Of a stretch of DNA of 64,000 nt, positions 43,597-51,785 are shown piece after piece. A program made the position numbers and the translations under genes. Origin of the DNA: DATJGR01 sp963812255 (lineage in GTDB: Bacteria > Pseudomonadota > Gammaproteobacteria > Pseudomonadales > Azotimanducaceae); assembly GCA_963812255.1 (NCBI GenBank), contig CAWEUM010000005.1:62001-126000 (forward strand), in the 5' to 3' direction. The notes beneath the pieces are model-generated. The model did no database searches, was not told where the DNA came from, and was given only the letters and a program-made list of their open reading frames with translations. The number at the start of each line of letters is the position of its first letter. The stretch's first letter is position 1.

Positions 43597-45288
43597 TTGA
43601 CCGCTCGAGCCGATCCAGATCCGTTGCAGGAACCGCAGCGCCCTTCGGCGCTTTCGCCGCTGCTCCATCCGGTGTTCCGCGGTGTGTGGGTGGCCAGTAC
43701 GTTTTCCAATCTCGGCGGCATGATCCAGTCGGTCGGGGCGTCCTGGTTGATGTTGTCGATCGCCCAATCCGCCGACATGGTCGCGTTGGTGCAGGCTTCG
43801 GTCACGCTACCGATCATGCTGCTTTCGCTCATTGCCGGCGCAGTCGCAGACAACCTCGATCGCCGGCGCGTAATGCTCGCTGCTCAGACTTTCATGCTGA
43901 TCGTATCTGCTGCCTTGTCGGCGTGCGCGTGGAGCGGTTTGATCACCCCGTGGTTGCTGCTGCTATTTACGTTTCTGATCGGCTGCGGTGCGGCCTTCAA
44001 CGCACCGGCCTGGCAGGCTTCCGTCGGCGACATGGTGCCGCGCCCGGAAGTACCGGGTGCGGTCGCGTTGAACAGCATGGGCTTCAATATGGCGCGCAGT
44101 GTCGGCCCGGCGATCGGAGGCGCAATCGTTGCCGCCGCCGGCGCCGCGGCCGCGTTCGCGATCAACGCCGTCAGCTACACGGCGCTGATTTTCGTGCTCA
44201 CCCGCTGGCGCCGACCTGCGCCCGTGCACCTGCTGCCGCCCGAGACGCTCGGTATCGCCGTCGCTGCGGGCGTTCGCTATGTAGCGATGTCGCCAGCGAT
44301 TCGCATCGTGCTGATCCGCAGCGCGCTGTTCTGCATCGGCACCAGCGCGGTGATGGCGCTGATGCCGTTGATCGCGAAAGTGCTGGTCGCCGGTGGACCA
44401 CTGACCTACGGTCTGCTGCTTGGCGCATTCGGTGTCGGTGCGGTGACCAGCGCGGTCAGCATCGCCCGCCTGCGACAGTCGCTGTCCACCGAAGCCATCG
44501 TTCGCCTGGCGAGCATTTCGTTCGCCGTCGCCGCGCTGGCCGCCGCATTGAGCAGTTATTTGCTGCTCACGATGGCCGCGTTGCTCGTCGCCGGCGCCGG
44601 CTGGGTACTGGCGCTTTCGACCTTCAACGTCGCCGTACAAATGTCCGCTCCACGCTGGGTGGTGGCACGCGCGTTGTCGCTGTACCAAATGGCCGCGTTC
44701 GGTGGGTTGGCCGGAGGCAGCTGGTTGTGGGGCGTGGTTGCCAAACACGAAGGTGTCAGGATGGCCCTGCTGCTGGCGACGGTCGTCATGTTCGCCTGCG
44801 TGCTGCTCGGCCGTTGGCTGCGACTCGCACAGGCGGAGTCGCTCAACCTCGATCCATTGCGAATCTGGCAAGAACCCGTCACCGCCGTTCCGGTCGAATC
44901 TCGAACCGGCCCGGTTGTCGTCACCGTGGAATACGTCATCCGCGAAGGCGACGTGCTGGCGTTTCTGCGCGCGATGTCCGAGCGACGTCGCATCCGACGC
45001 CGTGATGGCGCACTCAACTGGGCGTTGCTGCGTGATCTTGCAGACCCCGAGGTCTGGATCGAACGCTATGAATCGCCAACCTGGCTGGACTACATCCGGC
45101 TCAACACTCGTCTGACCCATGACGACGCCATCATCCCCGAACGCATTCGCGCTTTGCACCGAGGCCCTGAACTACCCCGCGTGCGCCGTATGATCGAGCG
45201 CCAAACCAGCTCGCTACCGGCGGCGGGACACCCACACGATCCCCACGAACTCACCGAACCGCTGACCGATCCGGCACGCTCAGCATAG
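43597..45288 (+). CDS. MFS transporter with C-terminal dimeric alpha/beta domain
   Basis: A 563-residue protein. Residues 25-415 are a major-facilitator transporter of the EntS/DUF894 type, with about twelve helices and the loop motif GAVADNLDRRRVML. After it, residues 432-520 form a separate soluble domain (VVVTVEYVIREGDVLAFLRA, then a WIERYESPTWLDYIRLN strand) that resembles the ferredoxin-like fold of ABM/Dabb domains. The last 40 residues are Pro/His-rich. The C-terminal domain might sense or modify the exported compound. The start is TTG 43597 by position; a nearby ATG is missing, so the exact N-terminus is uncertain. It converges on the pirin gene. Confidence 0.88.
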   Translation: MTARADPDPLQEPQRPSALSPLLHPVFRGVWVASTFSNLGGMIQSVGASWLMLSIAQSADMVALVQASVTLPIMLLSLIAGAVADNLDRRRVMLAAQTFMLIVSAALSACAWSGLITPWLLLLFTFLIGCGAAFNAPAWQASVGDMVPRPEVPGAVALNSMGFNMARSVGPAIGGAIVAAAGAAAAFAINAVSYTALIFVLTRWRRPAPVHLLPPETLGIAVAAGVRYVAMSPAIRIVLIRSALFCIGTSAVMALMPLIAKVLVAGGPLTYGLLLGAFGVGAVTSAVSIARLRQSLSTEAIVRLASISFAVAALAAALSSYLLLTMAALLVAGAGWVLALSTFNVAVQMSAPRWVVARALSLYQMAAFGGLAGGSWLWGVVAKHEGVRMALLLATVVMFACVLLGRWLRLAQAESLNLDPLRIWQEPVTAVPVESRTGPVVVTVEYVIREGDVLAFLRAMSERRRIRRRDGALNWALLRDLADPEVWIERYESPTWLDYIRLNTRLTHDDAIIPERIRALHRGPELPRVRRMIERQTSSLPAAGHPHDPHELTEPLTDPARSA

Positions 45289-45295
45289 CGACCGG

Positions 45296-46000
45296 CTACG
45301 CTGTCCCCATATCGATCAACAACACCTCTGCGTTCGCGGCGTTTGTGAACGAGATCCTACCGACCGCCTCGATCGACATGCCATCCCCGGCCGCCAGCGA
45401 TTCGCCGTTCACGTCGAGTTTCCCGCGCGCAACCTGCACCCAGGCCTTGTGATCTGCGCGTAGTTCGTGCACGGCAGATTGTGTTCCGGTGAGCAAGGTT
45501 GCGAACAGATCGACGTCCTGATGGATCGTCACTGAACCATCGCGGCCGTCGCGCGAGCCAACCAACCGAAGCCGCCCGGTTTTCTCCTCGCGCGTGAACG
45601 TCCTCTGCTCATAGCTCGGCGGCAACTCATTCTGACCCGGCAGAATCCAGATCTGTAGGAAATGGACGAGATCGCCGTTGGAATGATTGAACTCGCTGTG
45701 TCGAACGCCGGTACCGGCGGACATACGTTGCACATCACCCGGCCGAATGATCGAGCCGGTGCCGATGCTGTCCTTGTGTTCGAGCGCACCATCGATCACG
45801 TACGAGATGATCTCCATTTCCCTATGGCCATGCGTGCCGAAACCCTGACCCGGCTGAACCCGATCCTCGTTGATGACCCGAAGCGGTCCGTAGCCCATGA
45901 ACTTCGGATCGTGGTAGTCGCCAAACGAGAACGTGTGGCGGCTGTTGAGCCAGCCGAGATTCGCGCGGCCCCGGTCTTCGGCGCGGCGTATTTCCAACAT
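45296..46000 (-). CDS. Pirin family protein (YhhW-like)
   Basis: A 234-residue double-cupin protein. The N-terminal cupin has RANLGWLNSRHTFSFGDYHD and GFGTHGHREMEIISYVIDG, where His and Glu residues bind iron; the GTGVRHSEFNHS segment supplies another. Pirins of this size (YhhW and human pirin) have quercetin 2,3-dioxygenase activity in vitro or act as redox-sensitive cofactors. The natural substrate is usually unknown. It starts at ATG 46000, divergent from the methyltransferase gene, with convergence on the MFS gene at its end. Confidence 0.9.
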   Translation of the reverse strand: MLEIRRAEDRGRANLGWLNSRHTFSFGDYHDPKFMGYGPLRVINEDRVQPGQGFGTHGHREMEIISYVIDGALEHKDSIGTGSIIRPGDVQRMSAGTGVRHSEFNHSNGDLVHFLQIWILPGQNELPPSYEQRTFTREEKTGRLRLVGSRDGRDGSVTIHQDVDLFATLLTGTQSAVHELRADHKAWVQVARGKLDVNGESLAAGDGMSIEAVGRISFTNAANAEVLLIDMGTA

Positions 46001-46129
46001 GGTGATCTCCTGGATGAAGGTGTCTGCCTGTCAATCAACACCCTCATCATGGGTACTCGGTTTCCAAAGACAATCACCCAAATCCGATCCGTCCCCAGCG
46101 CCCAATGTGGCCTCTGGTACTGTGGACCG

Positions 46130-46930
46130 GTGTTGAAGCCGTTGGACCGACCATTGAATACGATTCTCCAAACCATTCTCGATGTCGGCGAATTCGAAGA
46201 TCCGGACGGACAACTGATCAAAGTGCGCGCGAACATTCCGCGCGAAGAAGGCGAGTTCCTGCGGCAGATTGTGCAGGCGGCAAACCCGACGGTGTCGATC
46301 GAAATCGGTCTCGCATACGGCGTGTCGGCCATGTTCATTTGCGATGCGCTGCAGAAGACGCCCGCCACGCGGCACATCGTGATCGACCCATACCAGCAGA
46401 CAGCGACGTGGGGTTTCGGCGCCGGATTGGCCAACCTGAAGAAGGCCGGACACGAAGATATCGTCGAATTCCACGCTGCAGACTCTCAACACGTTCTGCC
46501 AAAGCTCGACACAAGCGGGCTCGAGGTCGATTTTGCGTTCATCGACGGAGGTCATACGTTCGACCATTGTCTGATCGATTTCTTCTACATCGACCGGATG
46601 CTGCGCGTCGGTGGCATCGTTGCCTTCGACGATTCGAACTGGCCACCGATCGCCCGGGTCATCCGCTTCATTCTCGCCAACAGGAACTACCGCGTTCACG
46701 CAGCGCTGGCTCCGGCGCGACGGCGCAATACCTCACTCCAGCGCCGCATCCGGCTCGGCAGCGCGCGGCTTGCTGCACGAAGCTCCAACGCGGTGGCCGC
46801 GCTGTTCAAGCCGCAGATACTCAAAACCGATGAATCGCTGGGGATCACCGGAGGCAGGTGCCTGGCGCTGACCAAGCTCGCCGACGACACGCGTCATGGT
46901 GCCGACCCGAGCGAGCATCAGGATTTCTGA
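46130..46930 (+). CDS. Class I SAM-dependent methyltransferase
   Basis: A 266-residue methyltransferase of the Methyltransf_24 type. Motif I is VSIEIGLAYGVSAMFICDAL (about 60-80), the acidic post-I region is HIVIDPYQQTATWGFGAGL, and LEVDFAFIDGGHTFDHCLID is motif IV with the metal/substrate Asp. GVPs of this group act on small metabolites or sugars. The start is uncertain: GTG 46130 fits the family N-terminus (VLKPLDRPLNTIL), while ATG 46049 would add 27 residues with no recognisable pattern. It is divergent from pirin and convergent with the OmpA lipoprotein. Confidence 0.82.
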   Translation: MLKPLDRPLNTILQTILDVGEFEDPDGQLIKVRANIPREEGEFLRQIVQAANPTVSIEIGLAYGVSAMFICDALQKTPATRHIVIDPYQQTATWGFGAGLANLKKAGHEDIVEFHAADSQHVLPKLDTSGLEVDFAFIDGGHTFDHCLIDFFYIDRMLRVGGIVAFDDSNWPPIARVIRFILANRNYRVHAALAPARRRNTSLQRRIRLGSARLAARSSNAVAALFKPQILKTDESLGITGGRCLALTKLADDTRHGADPSEHQDF

Positions 46931-46974
46931 GACGAGACCGTCGTCGCGTCGATCGGCCAATGCGCGCAGACGTG

Positions 46975-47631
46975 CTACCCGGCGCTGGGTAGCACTACGG
47001 CGACCACCCGACGATTCTGGTCGCGACCCTCAGCGGTGTCGTTGGAGGCAACGGGGTTCGCTTCACCGAAGCCTTCAGCGTTGACCCGGGCAGCGTCAAT
47101 GCCAAGCTTGTCGACGAGCACTTTAGCCACAGCTTCGGCACGTTTCTGCGACAACTTCTTGTTACCCGCCGCAGAACCGCGATTGTCGGTATAGCCTTCG
47201 ATGCGAACCGTGGTTTCCGGATACTGCTTCATCAACCCGGCCACGTCGGTCAACACACCGCCGGTCACGTCACCCTTGATGGTGGCCGATCCGCTCGCGA
47301 AATCGACCTTCAACGTGAAGTCTTTTTCTGCGGCCAGGTGTGGCTGGCAGCCCGTCTCGTCCACTTTTTCGCCGGCCGGCGTGTTCGGACACTTATCGAT
47401 CGAATTCGGCACACCGTCGTTGTCCGCATCGAGTTCGCATCCGTTATCGTCTACGGTCACCCCAGCCTCGCTGTTCGGACACTTGTCCATCGAATCCGGA
47501 ATGCCATCACCATCCGTGTCAGGTGGCGGCGCCTGAACGACCGGCGCCGGTGGTGGCTTCGGCGGAGGCGACGATTCGCCACATCCAACGATCAACAACA
47601 AAGAGGTCAATCCAAACACCAGCGCACGCAT
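46975..47631 (-). CDS. OmpA-family lipoprotein with TSP3-type repeats
   Basis: A 218-residue outer-membrane lipoprotein. The lipobox is LLIVGC (Cys17), followed by a Pro-rich stretch, then two Asp-rich thrombospondin-3-type calcium-binding repeats (DTDGDGIPDSMDKCPN and DADNDGVPNSIDKCPN). The C-terminal OmpA domain (about 110-218) has RIEGYTDNRGSAAGNKKLSQ and AEGRDQNRRVVAVV, the peptidoglycan-binding signatures. It tethers the outer membrane to peptidoglycan. ATG 47631 is the start of the lipoprotein signal; the frame is open further upstream. It converges on the methyltransferase gene. Confidence 0.9.
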   Translation of the reverse strand: MRALVFGLTSLLLIVGCGESSPPPKPPPAPVVQAPPPDTDGDGIPDSMDKCPNSEAGVTVDDNGCELDADNDGVPNSIDKCPNTPAGEKVDETGCQPHLAAEKDFTLKVDFASGSATIKGDVTGGVLTDVAGLMKQYPETTVRIEGYTDNRGSAAGNKKLSQKRAEAVAKVLVDKLGIDAARVNAEGFGEANPVASNDTAEGRDQNRRVVAVVLPSAG

Positions 47632-47873
47632 ATTGCACTCCGCTCCCTTCAAGTTCACCGCGCATCCTTGGCGATGCCGATTCATACCGATTCGACCAGG
47701 CGCGGTCGAGGACGTTCCACCGGGCAGCTTGATCCAAATGACGTAGTGCTTCAATCACATTGCGCAGCCGATCGCCTGCCCCCTCCGGCCGGCAATCCAA
47801 ATGCGAACCTGCGAAATCAACTATCCTCCCCGCTGAAGGCCACTCAGACCCCGGACTTCAACAGGAGATCCCG

Positions 47874-48689
47874 ATGGCGTATCGACACATCGATGTGGAG
47901 CAGCGTGGCCGCATTGCGATCATTCGGCTCAATCGGCCGCAATACCGCAATGCGCAATCACGGGTGATGCTCGACGAAATGACCATGGCCTTCGCCGACG
48001 CCGACCGCGACAACGGGGTTCATGTGGTGGTCCTGGCCGGTGCCGGCGATCATTTCTCGGCCGGCCACGATCTGGGTACCGCCGAGGAGGTCGAGGACCG
48101 CGACACCAAACCGTTTGGCGACGGGGCGTTGGGTCGCATCCATCGTTCGTGGCATCTATATGTCGAGAGTTCGCTGCGCTGGCGAGATCTGAAGAAACCG
48201 ACGATCGCGCAGGTACAGGGCTACTGCATCTTCGGCGGTTTTCTGATTGCGTCGTGCATGGACATCATCATCGCGGCCGACAATGCGCAGTTCCTGCCGT
48301 CACATCTGCAGTTGTTCACGGCGCCTTGGGACATCGGCGTACGGAATGCGAAGCGCATCCTGTTCGAGAATCGCTTCATTCCAGCGACCGAGGCAAAACA
48401 CCTGGGACTCGTCTCGGAGGTCGTCGCTGTCGACCAACTGGAAACAGTGGTAATGGCGCAGGCCGAACGCTGGGCCGAGAACGATCTGTTGACCTTGCGG
48501 ATGCTGAAGCAATCGATCAATGGTGCACAGGACGCGATGGGCTATCGCAATGCGCTCCATGCGACCCACTCGAGCTACATGGTGCTGGAGATGACGCGCG
48601 CCGAACGCGAAGCGAATCTCGAGCCCGGACCGCGCCAGCTGGGCGGCGTAGCAGCCGCGTTGGCGAAGCAGCGCGAACGAGGTGCGTAG
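47874..48689 (+). CDS. Enoyl-CoA hydratase/isomerase family protein
   Basis: A 271-residue crotonase-fold protein. The first oxyanion-hole segment is VVLAGAGDHFSAGHDLG (about 51-67), and the second VQGYCIFGGFLIASCMDIII with FGG contributing. A catalytic Glu pair typical of hydratases is not clear: where many have ENRSAQLPEVKLG-like stretches, this reads QFLPSHLQLFTAPW, so an isomerase or other acyl-CoA reaction is possible. ATG 47874 has AGGAGAT in front. The APC permease gene follows 17 bases after its stop, suggesting a co-transcribed pair. Confidence 0.9.
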   Translation: MAYRHIDVEQRGRIAIIRLNRPQYRNAQSRVMLDEMTMAFADADRDNGVHVVVLAGAGDHFSAGHDLGTAEEVEDRDTKPFGDGALGRIHRSWHLYVESSLRWRDLKKPTIAQVQGYCIFGGFLIASCMDIIIAADNAQFLPSHLQLFTAPWDIGVRNAKRILFENRFIPATEAKHLGLVSEVVAVDQLETVVMAQAERWAENDLLTLRMLKQSINGAQDAMGYRNALHATHSSYMVLEMTRAEREANLEPGPRQLGGVAAALAKQRERGA

Positions 48690-48706
48690 GTCAAAGACAG
48701 ATCCGT

Positions 48707-50614
48707 ATGCTCGACCCAACCGCCGAACGAACGATGCCGGACTCGAAGACGACGGATCAAGATCCACAAACGCCGCCCCCGCAATCGTTCGAGGAATACT
48801 TCGCTTTTGCCGGGCGCGGTCAGAGCGATCAGATCCTCGATCTGGACACCGCCGGTGTCAATGTCGTGCGCAATCGCTACCGCAAAGCGCGGATCCTCGA
48901 CACCTGGCGCTCCACCGCCATCTGCGGCAACGACATTTCCTCCAGCGTACTGTACGTCTCGGCGCTGTGCGCTGCGCAGGCGGGCATGCTCGCACCACTG
49001 GTACTGGTGCTGGTGGGTGCGCTGCTGTATCTGTACCGCAAGATCTATGCTGAGGTCGGTAGCGCGTTACCGTTGAATGGCGGCACCTACACGCTGCTGC
49101 TGAATACCACCAACAAGCGTCTCGCAGCAGCGGCCGCGGGTCTGACCTTGCTGTCATATGCCGCGACTGCGGTGGTCAGCGCGACCGATGCGATGCACTA
49201 CGGACACAATCTCGTTGCCAACCTCAACGTCTTCTGGGCAACACTCGGCGTGCTCGGTTTCTTCGCGCTGCTCAACATTCTGGGACTGCAGGAATCTTCG
49301 CTGGTAGCGCTGGTGATCTTCGTGATCCACATCCTCACGCTCACTGTATTGGCATTGTCCGGCATTATCGCGGTGATCTCGGATCCAACCACATTTCAAT
49401 TCAACTGGGCTTTGCCACCGACCGCGACCATAGGACACGCCCTGTTCTTCGGCTTCGCTGCGGCGATGCTCGGCGTCAGCGGTTTCGAGAGTTCTGCAAA
49501 CTTCATCGAACAACAGAAGCGCGGCGTCTTTCCGAAAACACTTCGAAACATGTGGATCACGGTGATCGTGTTCAATCCGCTGATCAGTCTCTTGTCCTTC
49601 GGCTTGCTGCCATTGTCGAACGTGCAGGCCGCCCCACCGGATCTGTTGGCGCGGATGGGCGGACGCACGATCGGACACGCGTTCGCATCGTGGATCAGCG
49701 TCGATGCGATGCTTGTGCTGTGCGGCGCGGTGCTGACGAGCTATGTAGGCGTGAACGGCCTGGTAAGACGCATGGCGCTCGACGAGTGCCTGCCGCCTTT
49801 TCTACTGCACGTGAATCGGTGGCGCGAGACGAATCACTGGATCATTCTCGGCTTCGCCGCCTTATGTGCATCGATTCTGTACGCGACCGCGGGCAACCTC
49901 GCCGACCTCGGCGTCGTCTATGCGCTCGCATTCCTCAGCGTCATGGCACTGTATGCCGTCGGCAACATGCTGCTGAAGATCAGACGTACGCGCCTGCCAC
50001 GAACCGTCCGCGCAAGCTGGCCGACAGTGATCGTCGCACTCGCCGCGGTGCTGGCCGGTCTCGTGGGCAACATGATCGTCGGCGCACGCGATGTCGCGGT
50101 GTTCGTCGAATACTACGGTATCGGTCTGGTTCTAATCGCCGCAGTGTTCCTGCGGATCCAGCTGATGAAGGTGGTTCTGTTCGCATCGAGAATGGTGCTG
50201 CACAAAATCGGGCGCACCAACGCAGCGATCGGGGCGTACGTCTTGAATAAGATCGACGAGATCAGCCGCCGACCGGTGATCTTCTTCTGTCCCGATGACG
50301 ATGTCGTCGATGTGAATCGCGCCATCCTCTATGTGCTCGCCAACGAGCAGACTCGCTGCTTGCGCGTCGTGCACGTGTTCGAAAAGGAAACCGCGATTCC
50401 ACCGAAACTGCAGGAGCACGTCGAGATGCTCGACCGCCTCTATCCGCAGATTCGCATCGATTTCGTGTCGGTCAAAGGCGAGTTCGGCCCCGAGTTGGTC
50501 GAACGGTTATCGAGCAGACTCGGCATCCCGAACAACATGATGTTCATAGGCACACCGGACGGAGCGTTTCCGCACGAGATCGATATGCTGGGCGGAGTTC
50601 GGGTGATCATTTAG
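48707..50614 (+). CDS. APC family permease with C-terminal soluble domain
   Basis: A 635-residue transporter of the amino acid-polyamine-organocation superfamily. About twelve helices lie in residues 65-520, with STAICGNDISSSVLYV and LPLNGGTYTLLLN near the start. The last 115 residues form a soluble domain (VIFFCPDDDVVDVNRAILYV, then IRIDFVSVKGEFGPELVERL and FIGTPDGAF), which resembles a USP/regulatory fold. Such domains are rare in APC carriers and could bind nucleotide or sense state. ATG 48707 is chosen, with 48734 as an alternative. It follows the crotonase gene and ends facing the GST gene. Confidence 0.88.
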   Translation: MLDPTAERTMPDSKTTDQDPQTPPPQSFEEYFAFAGRGQSDQILDLDTAGVNVVRNRYRKARILDTWRSTAICGNDISSSVLYVSALCAAQAGMLAPLVLVLVGALLYLYRKIYAEVGSALPLNGGTYTLLLNTTNKRLAAAAAGLTLLSYAATAVVSATDAMHYGHNLVANLNVFWATLGVLGFFALLNILGLQESSLVALVIFVIHILTLTVLALSGIIAVISDPTTFQFNWALPPTATIGHALFFGFAAAMLGVSGFESSANFIEQQKRGVFPKTLRNMWITVIVFNPLISLLSFGLLPLSNVQAAPPDLLARMGGRTIGHAFASWISVDAMLVLCGAVLTSYVGVNGLVRRMALDECLPPFLLHVNRWRETNHWIILGFAALCASILYATAGNLADLGVVYALAFLSVMALYAVGNMLLKIRRTRLPRTVRASWPTVIVALAAVLAGLVGNMIVGARDVAVFVEYYGIGLVLIAAVFLRIQLMKVVLFASRMVLHKIGRTNAAIGAYVLNKIDEISRRPVIFFCPDDDVVDVNRAILYVLANEQTRCLRVVHVFEKETAIPPKLQEHVEMLDRLYPQIRIDFVSVKGEFGPELVERLSSRLGIPNNMMFIGTPDGAFPHEIDMLGGVRVII

Positions 50615-50630
50615 CGTCATCAGATGACGC
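50614..50630. terminator. Short hairpin between convergent APC and GST genes
   Basis: GCGTCA (50614-50619) pairs with TGACGC (50625-50630) around TCAGA. It lies directly at the end of the APC permease gene and before the convergent GST gene. No T-run follows, so the terminator call rests on position alone. Confidence 0.25.
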
Positions 50631-50648
50631 GACTACGCCAACCCGCCG

Positions 50649-51293
50649 TCACTGAGCCAGCGCGGCCTTCTCCTTCGCCATACGACCGGTCACGATGGGC
50701 GACGCGAACGCAGCCGCGAGATAGCGCGCGAGCTTCGGGTGCTTGCTGCCATCGACCGCGAAGTCTCCATACTGTGCCTGCAGGAAGCACGTCACCACCG
50801 AGATGTCCGCGATCGACAGCGCGTCGCCAACGAAATAGCCGCTGTCCGGCGCGATCGACTCCAGGTAGTCGAGCACGGGCGGCATGCCGTTCGTCAGGAT
50901 ATCGTCGACGACAGCTTCGTCAGTCGGCTTGCCCATCATCTTCGGATACAGAAATCGCTGTTGGAAAAGCCCCGCGCAGTTCTCGATGGCTTTGGTGTCC
51001 GCGTATTCCTCTACCCACAATGCGCGTGCCTCCACCTTGGGATCGGCGGGAAAAATCGGCTTCTCGGGAAACACCCGCTCGAGGTAGCGGCAGATTACGC
51101 TGGAGTCCGGGGTTGTGAATTCGTCGTGCTGCAGCACCGGGATCTTGCCGAGCGGGCTCATCGCGCGGAACGCGGGGCTCGAATCGCCGGGGAACACTGG
51201 CAGATTCTCGTGTTGAATCCCCTTGACGTCCAGCGCGAGGAGCACTTTGCGCACGAACGGCGACAGGGGATGGCCGTGCACTTTGATCGTCAT
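50649..51293 (-). CDS. Glutathione S-transferase family protein
   Basis: A 214-residue GST. The N-terminal thioredoxin-like domain has VHGHPLSPFVRKVLLALDVK, with the active-site Ser10/Pro11 position, and GKIPVLQHDEFTTPDSSVIC, the glutathione-binding cis-Pro and Ser region. The C-terminal domain (about 88-205) has YFVGDALSIADISVVTCFLQ. ATG 51293 is used; the frame is open upstream. It is the last of three minus-strand genes (TauD, globin, GST) opposite the P450 gene, in a block that looks devoted to oxidative detoxification or catabolism. Confidence 0.88.
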   Translation of the reverse strand: MTIKVHGHPLSPFVRKVLLALDVKGIQHENLPVFPGDSSPAFRAMSPLGKIPVLQHDEFTTPDSSVICRYLERVFPEKPIFPADPKVEARALWVEEYADTKAIENCAGLFQQRFLYPKMMGKPTDEAVVDDILTNGMPPVLDYLESIAPDSGYFVGDALSIADISVVTCFLQAQYGDFAVDGSKHPKLARYLAAAFASPIVTGRMAKEKAALAQ

Positions 51294-51365
51294 GTCGAAT
51301 TCCCTTGGATCCGGTGGGTGGGCAGCGACGTTAGCAGAGAACCGCTCTGGAGTTAACTGCGCCAC

Positions 51366-51764
51366 TCACGAGGCGACGTGAATCTCCTGCAGAATGTCGT
51401 TCAGGCGCGATGACCACGCCGCGTCCATCGTCGCCGTCCAATCCGAGCCAAGCGCCTCGCGGACCGTGTCGCGCACCGCGCAGAACAGGTTCTCGTACAT
51501 GTTCGGCCGCACGCCGTAACTCAGATGGTTTTTCGTTTCGAAACGAATGTAATCGCGCTGCTCCTCCACTGGGTCACCCATGAGAAGCAGCAGTACGCTT
51601 TCGAGCATGCGCCCGCGCATGTGCGGGTCGACCAACCACATCAGTTCGCGGGACTCCGGACAGCGCGCGAAGTACGCTTCATAAACCCGCGCAGTAATGT
51701 CGCCAGCGCGCGCGCCCGCCAGCTCGAAAGATTGCACAATCGCTTCATCGGCCAAGTTGGACAC
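51366..51764 (-). CDS. Globin-like haem protein
   Basis: A 132-residue single-domain globin-like protein. Helical pattern and size fit: SFELAGARAGDITARVYEAY as the A/B region, MLESVLLLLM as the E helix, and YIRFETKNHLSYGVRPNMYE as the F region, where His80 would be the proximal haem ligand. The distal residue cannot be fixed. The start is GTG 51764, 21 bases after the TauD stop, and GST follows. Globins serve oxygen storage, NO dioxygenation or haem-based sensing; here, next to an oxygen-dependent dioxygenase, oxygen supply or protection is conceivable. Confidence 0.78.
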   Translation of the reverse strand: MSNLADEAIVQSFELAGARAGDITARVYEAYFARCPESRELMWLVDPHMRGRMLESVLLLLMGDPVEEQRDYIRFETKNHLSYGVRPNMYENLFCAVRDTVREALGSDWTATMDAAWSSRLNDILQEIHVAS

Positions 51765-51785
51765 TCTCTGTTCGAGCGCTGTCGC

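Noticed and set aside
43963..45159. 398-codon minus-strand open frame opposite the MFS gene
   Set aside because: Antisense shadow; no membrane or catalytic motif.
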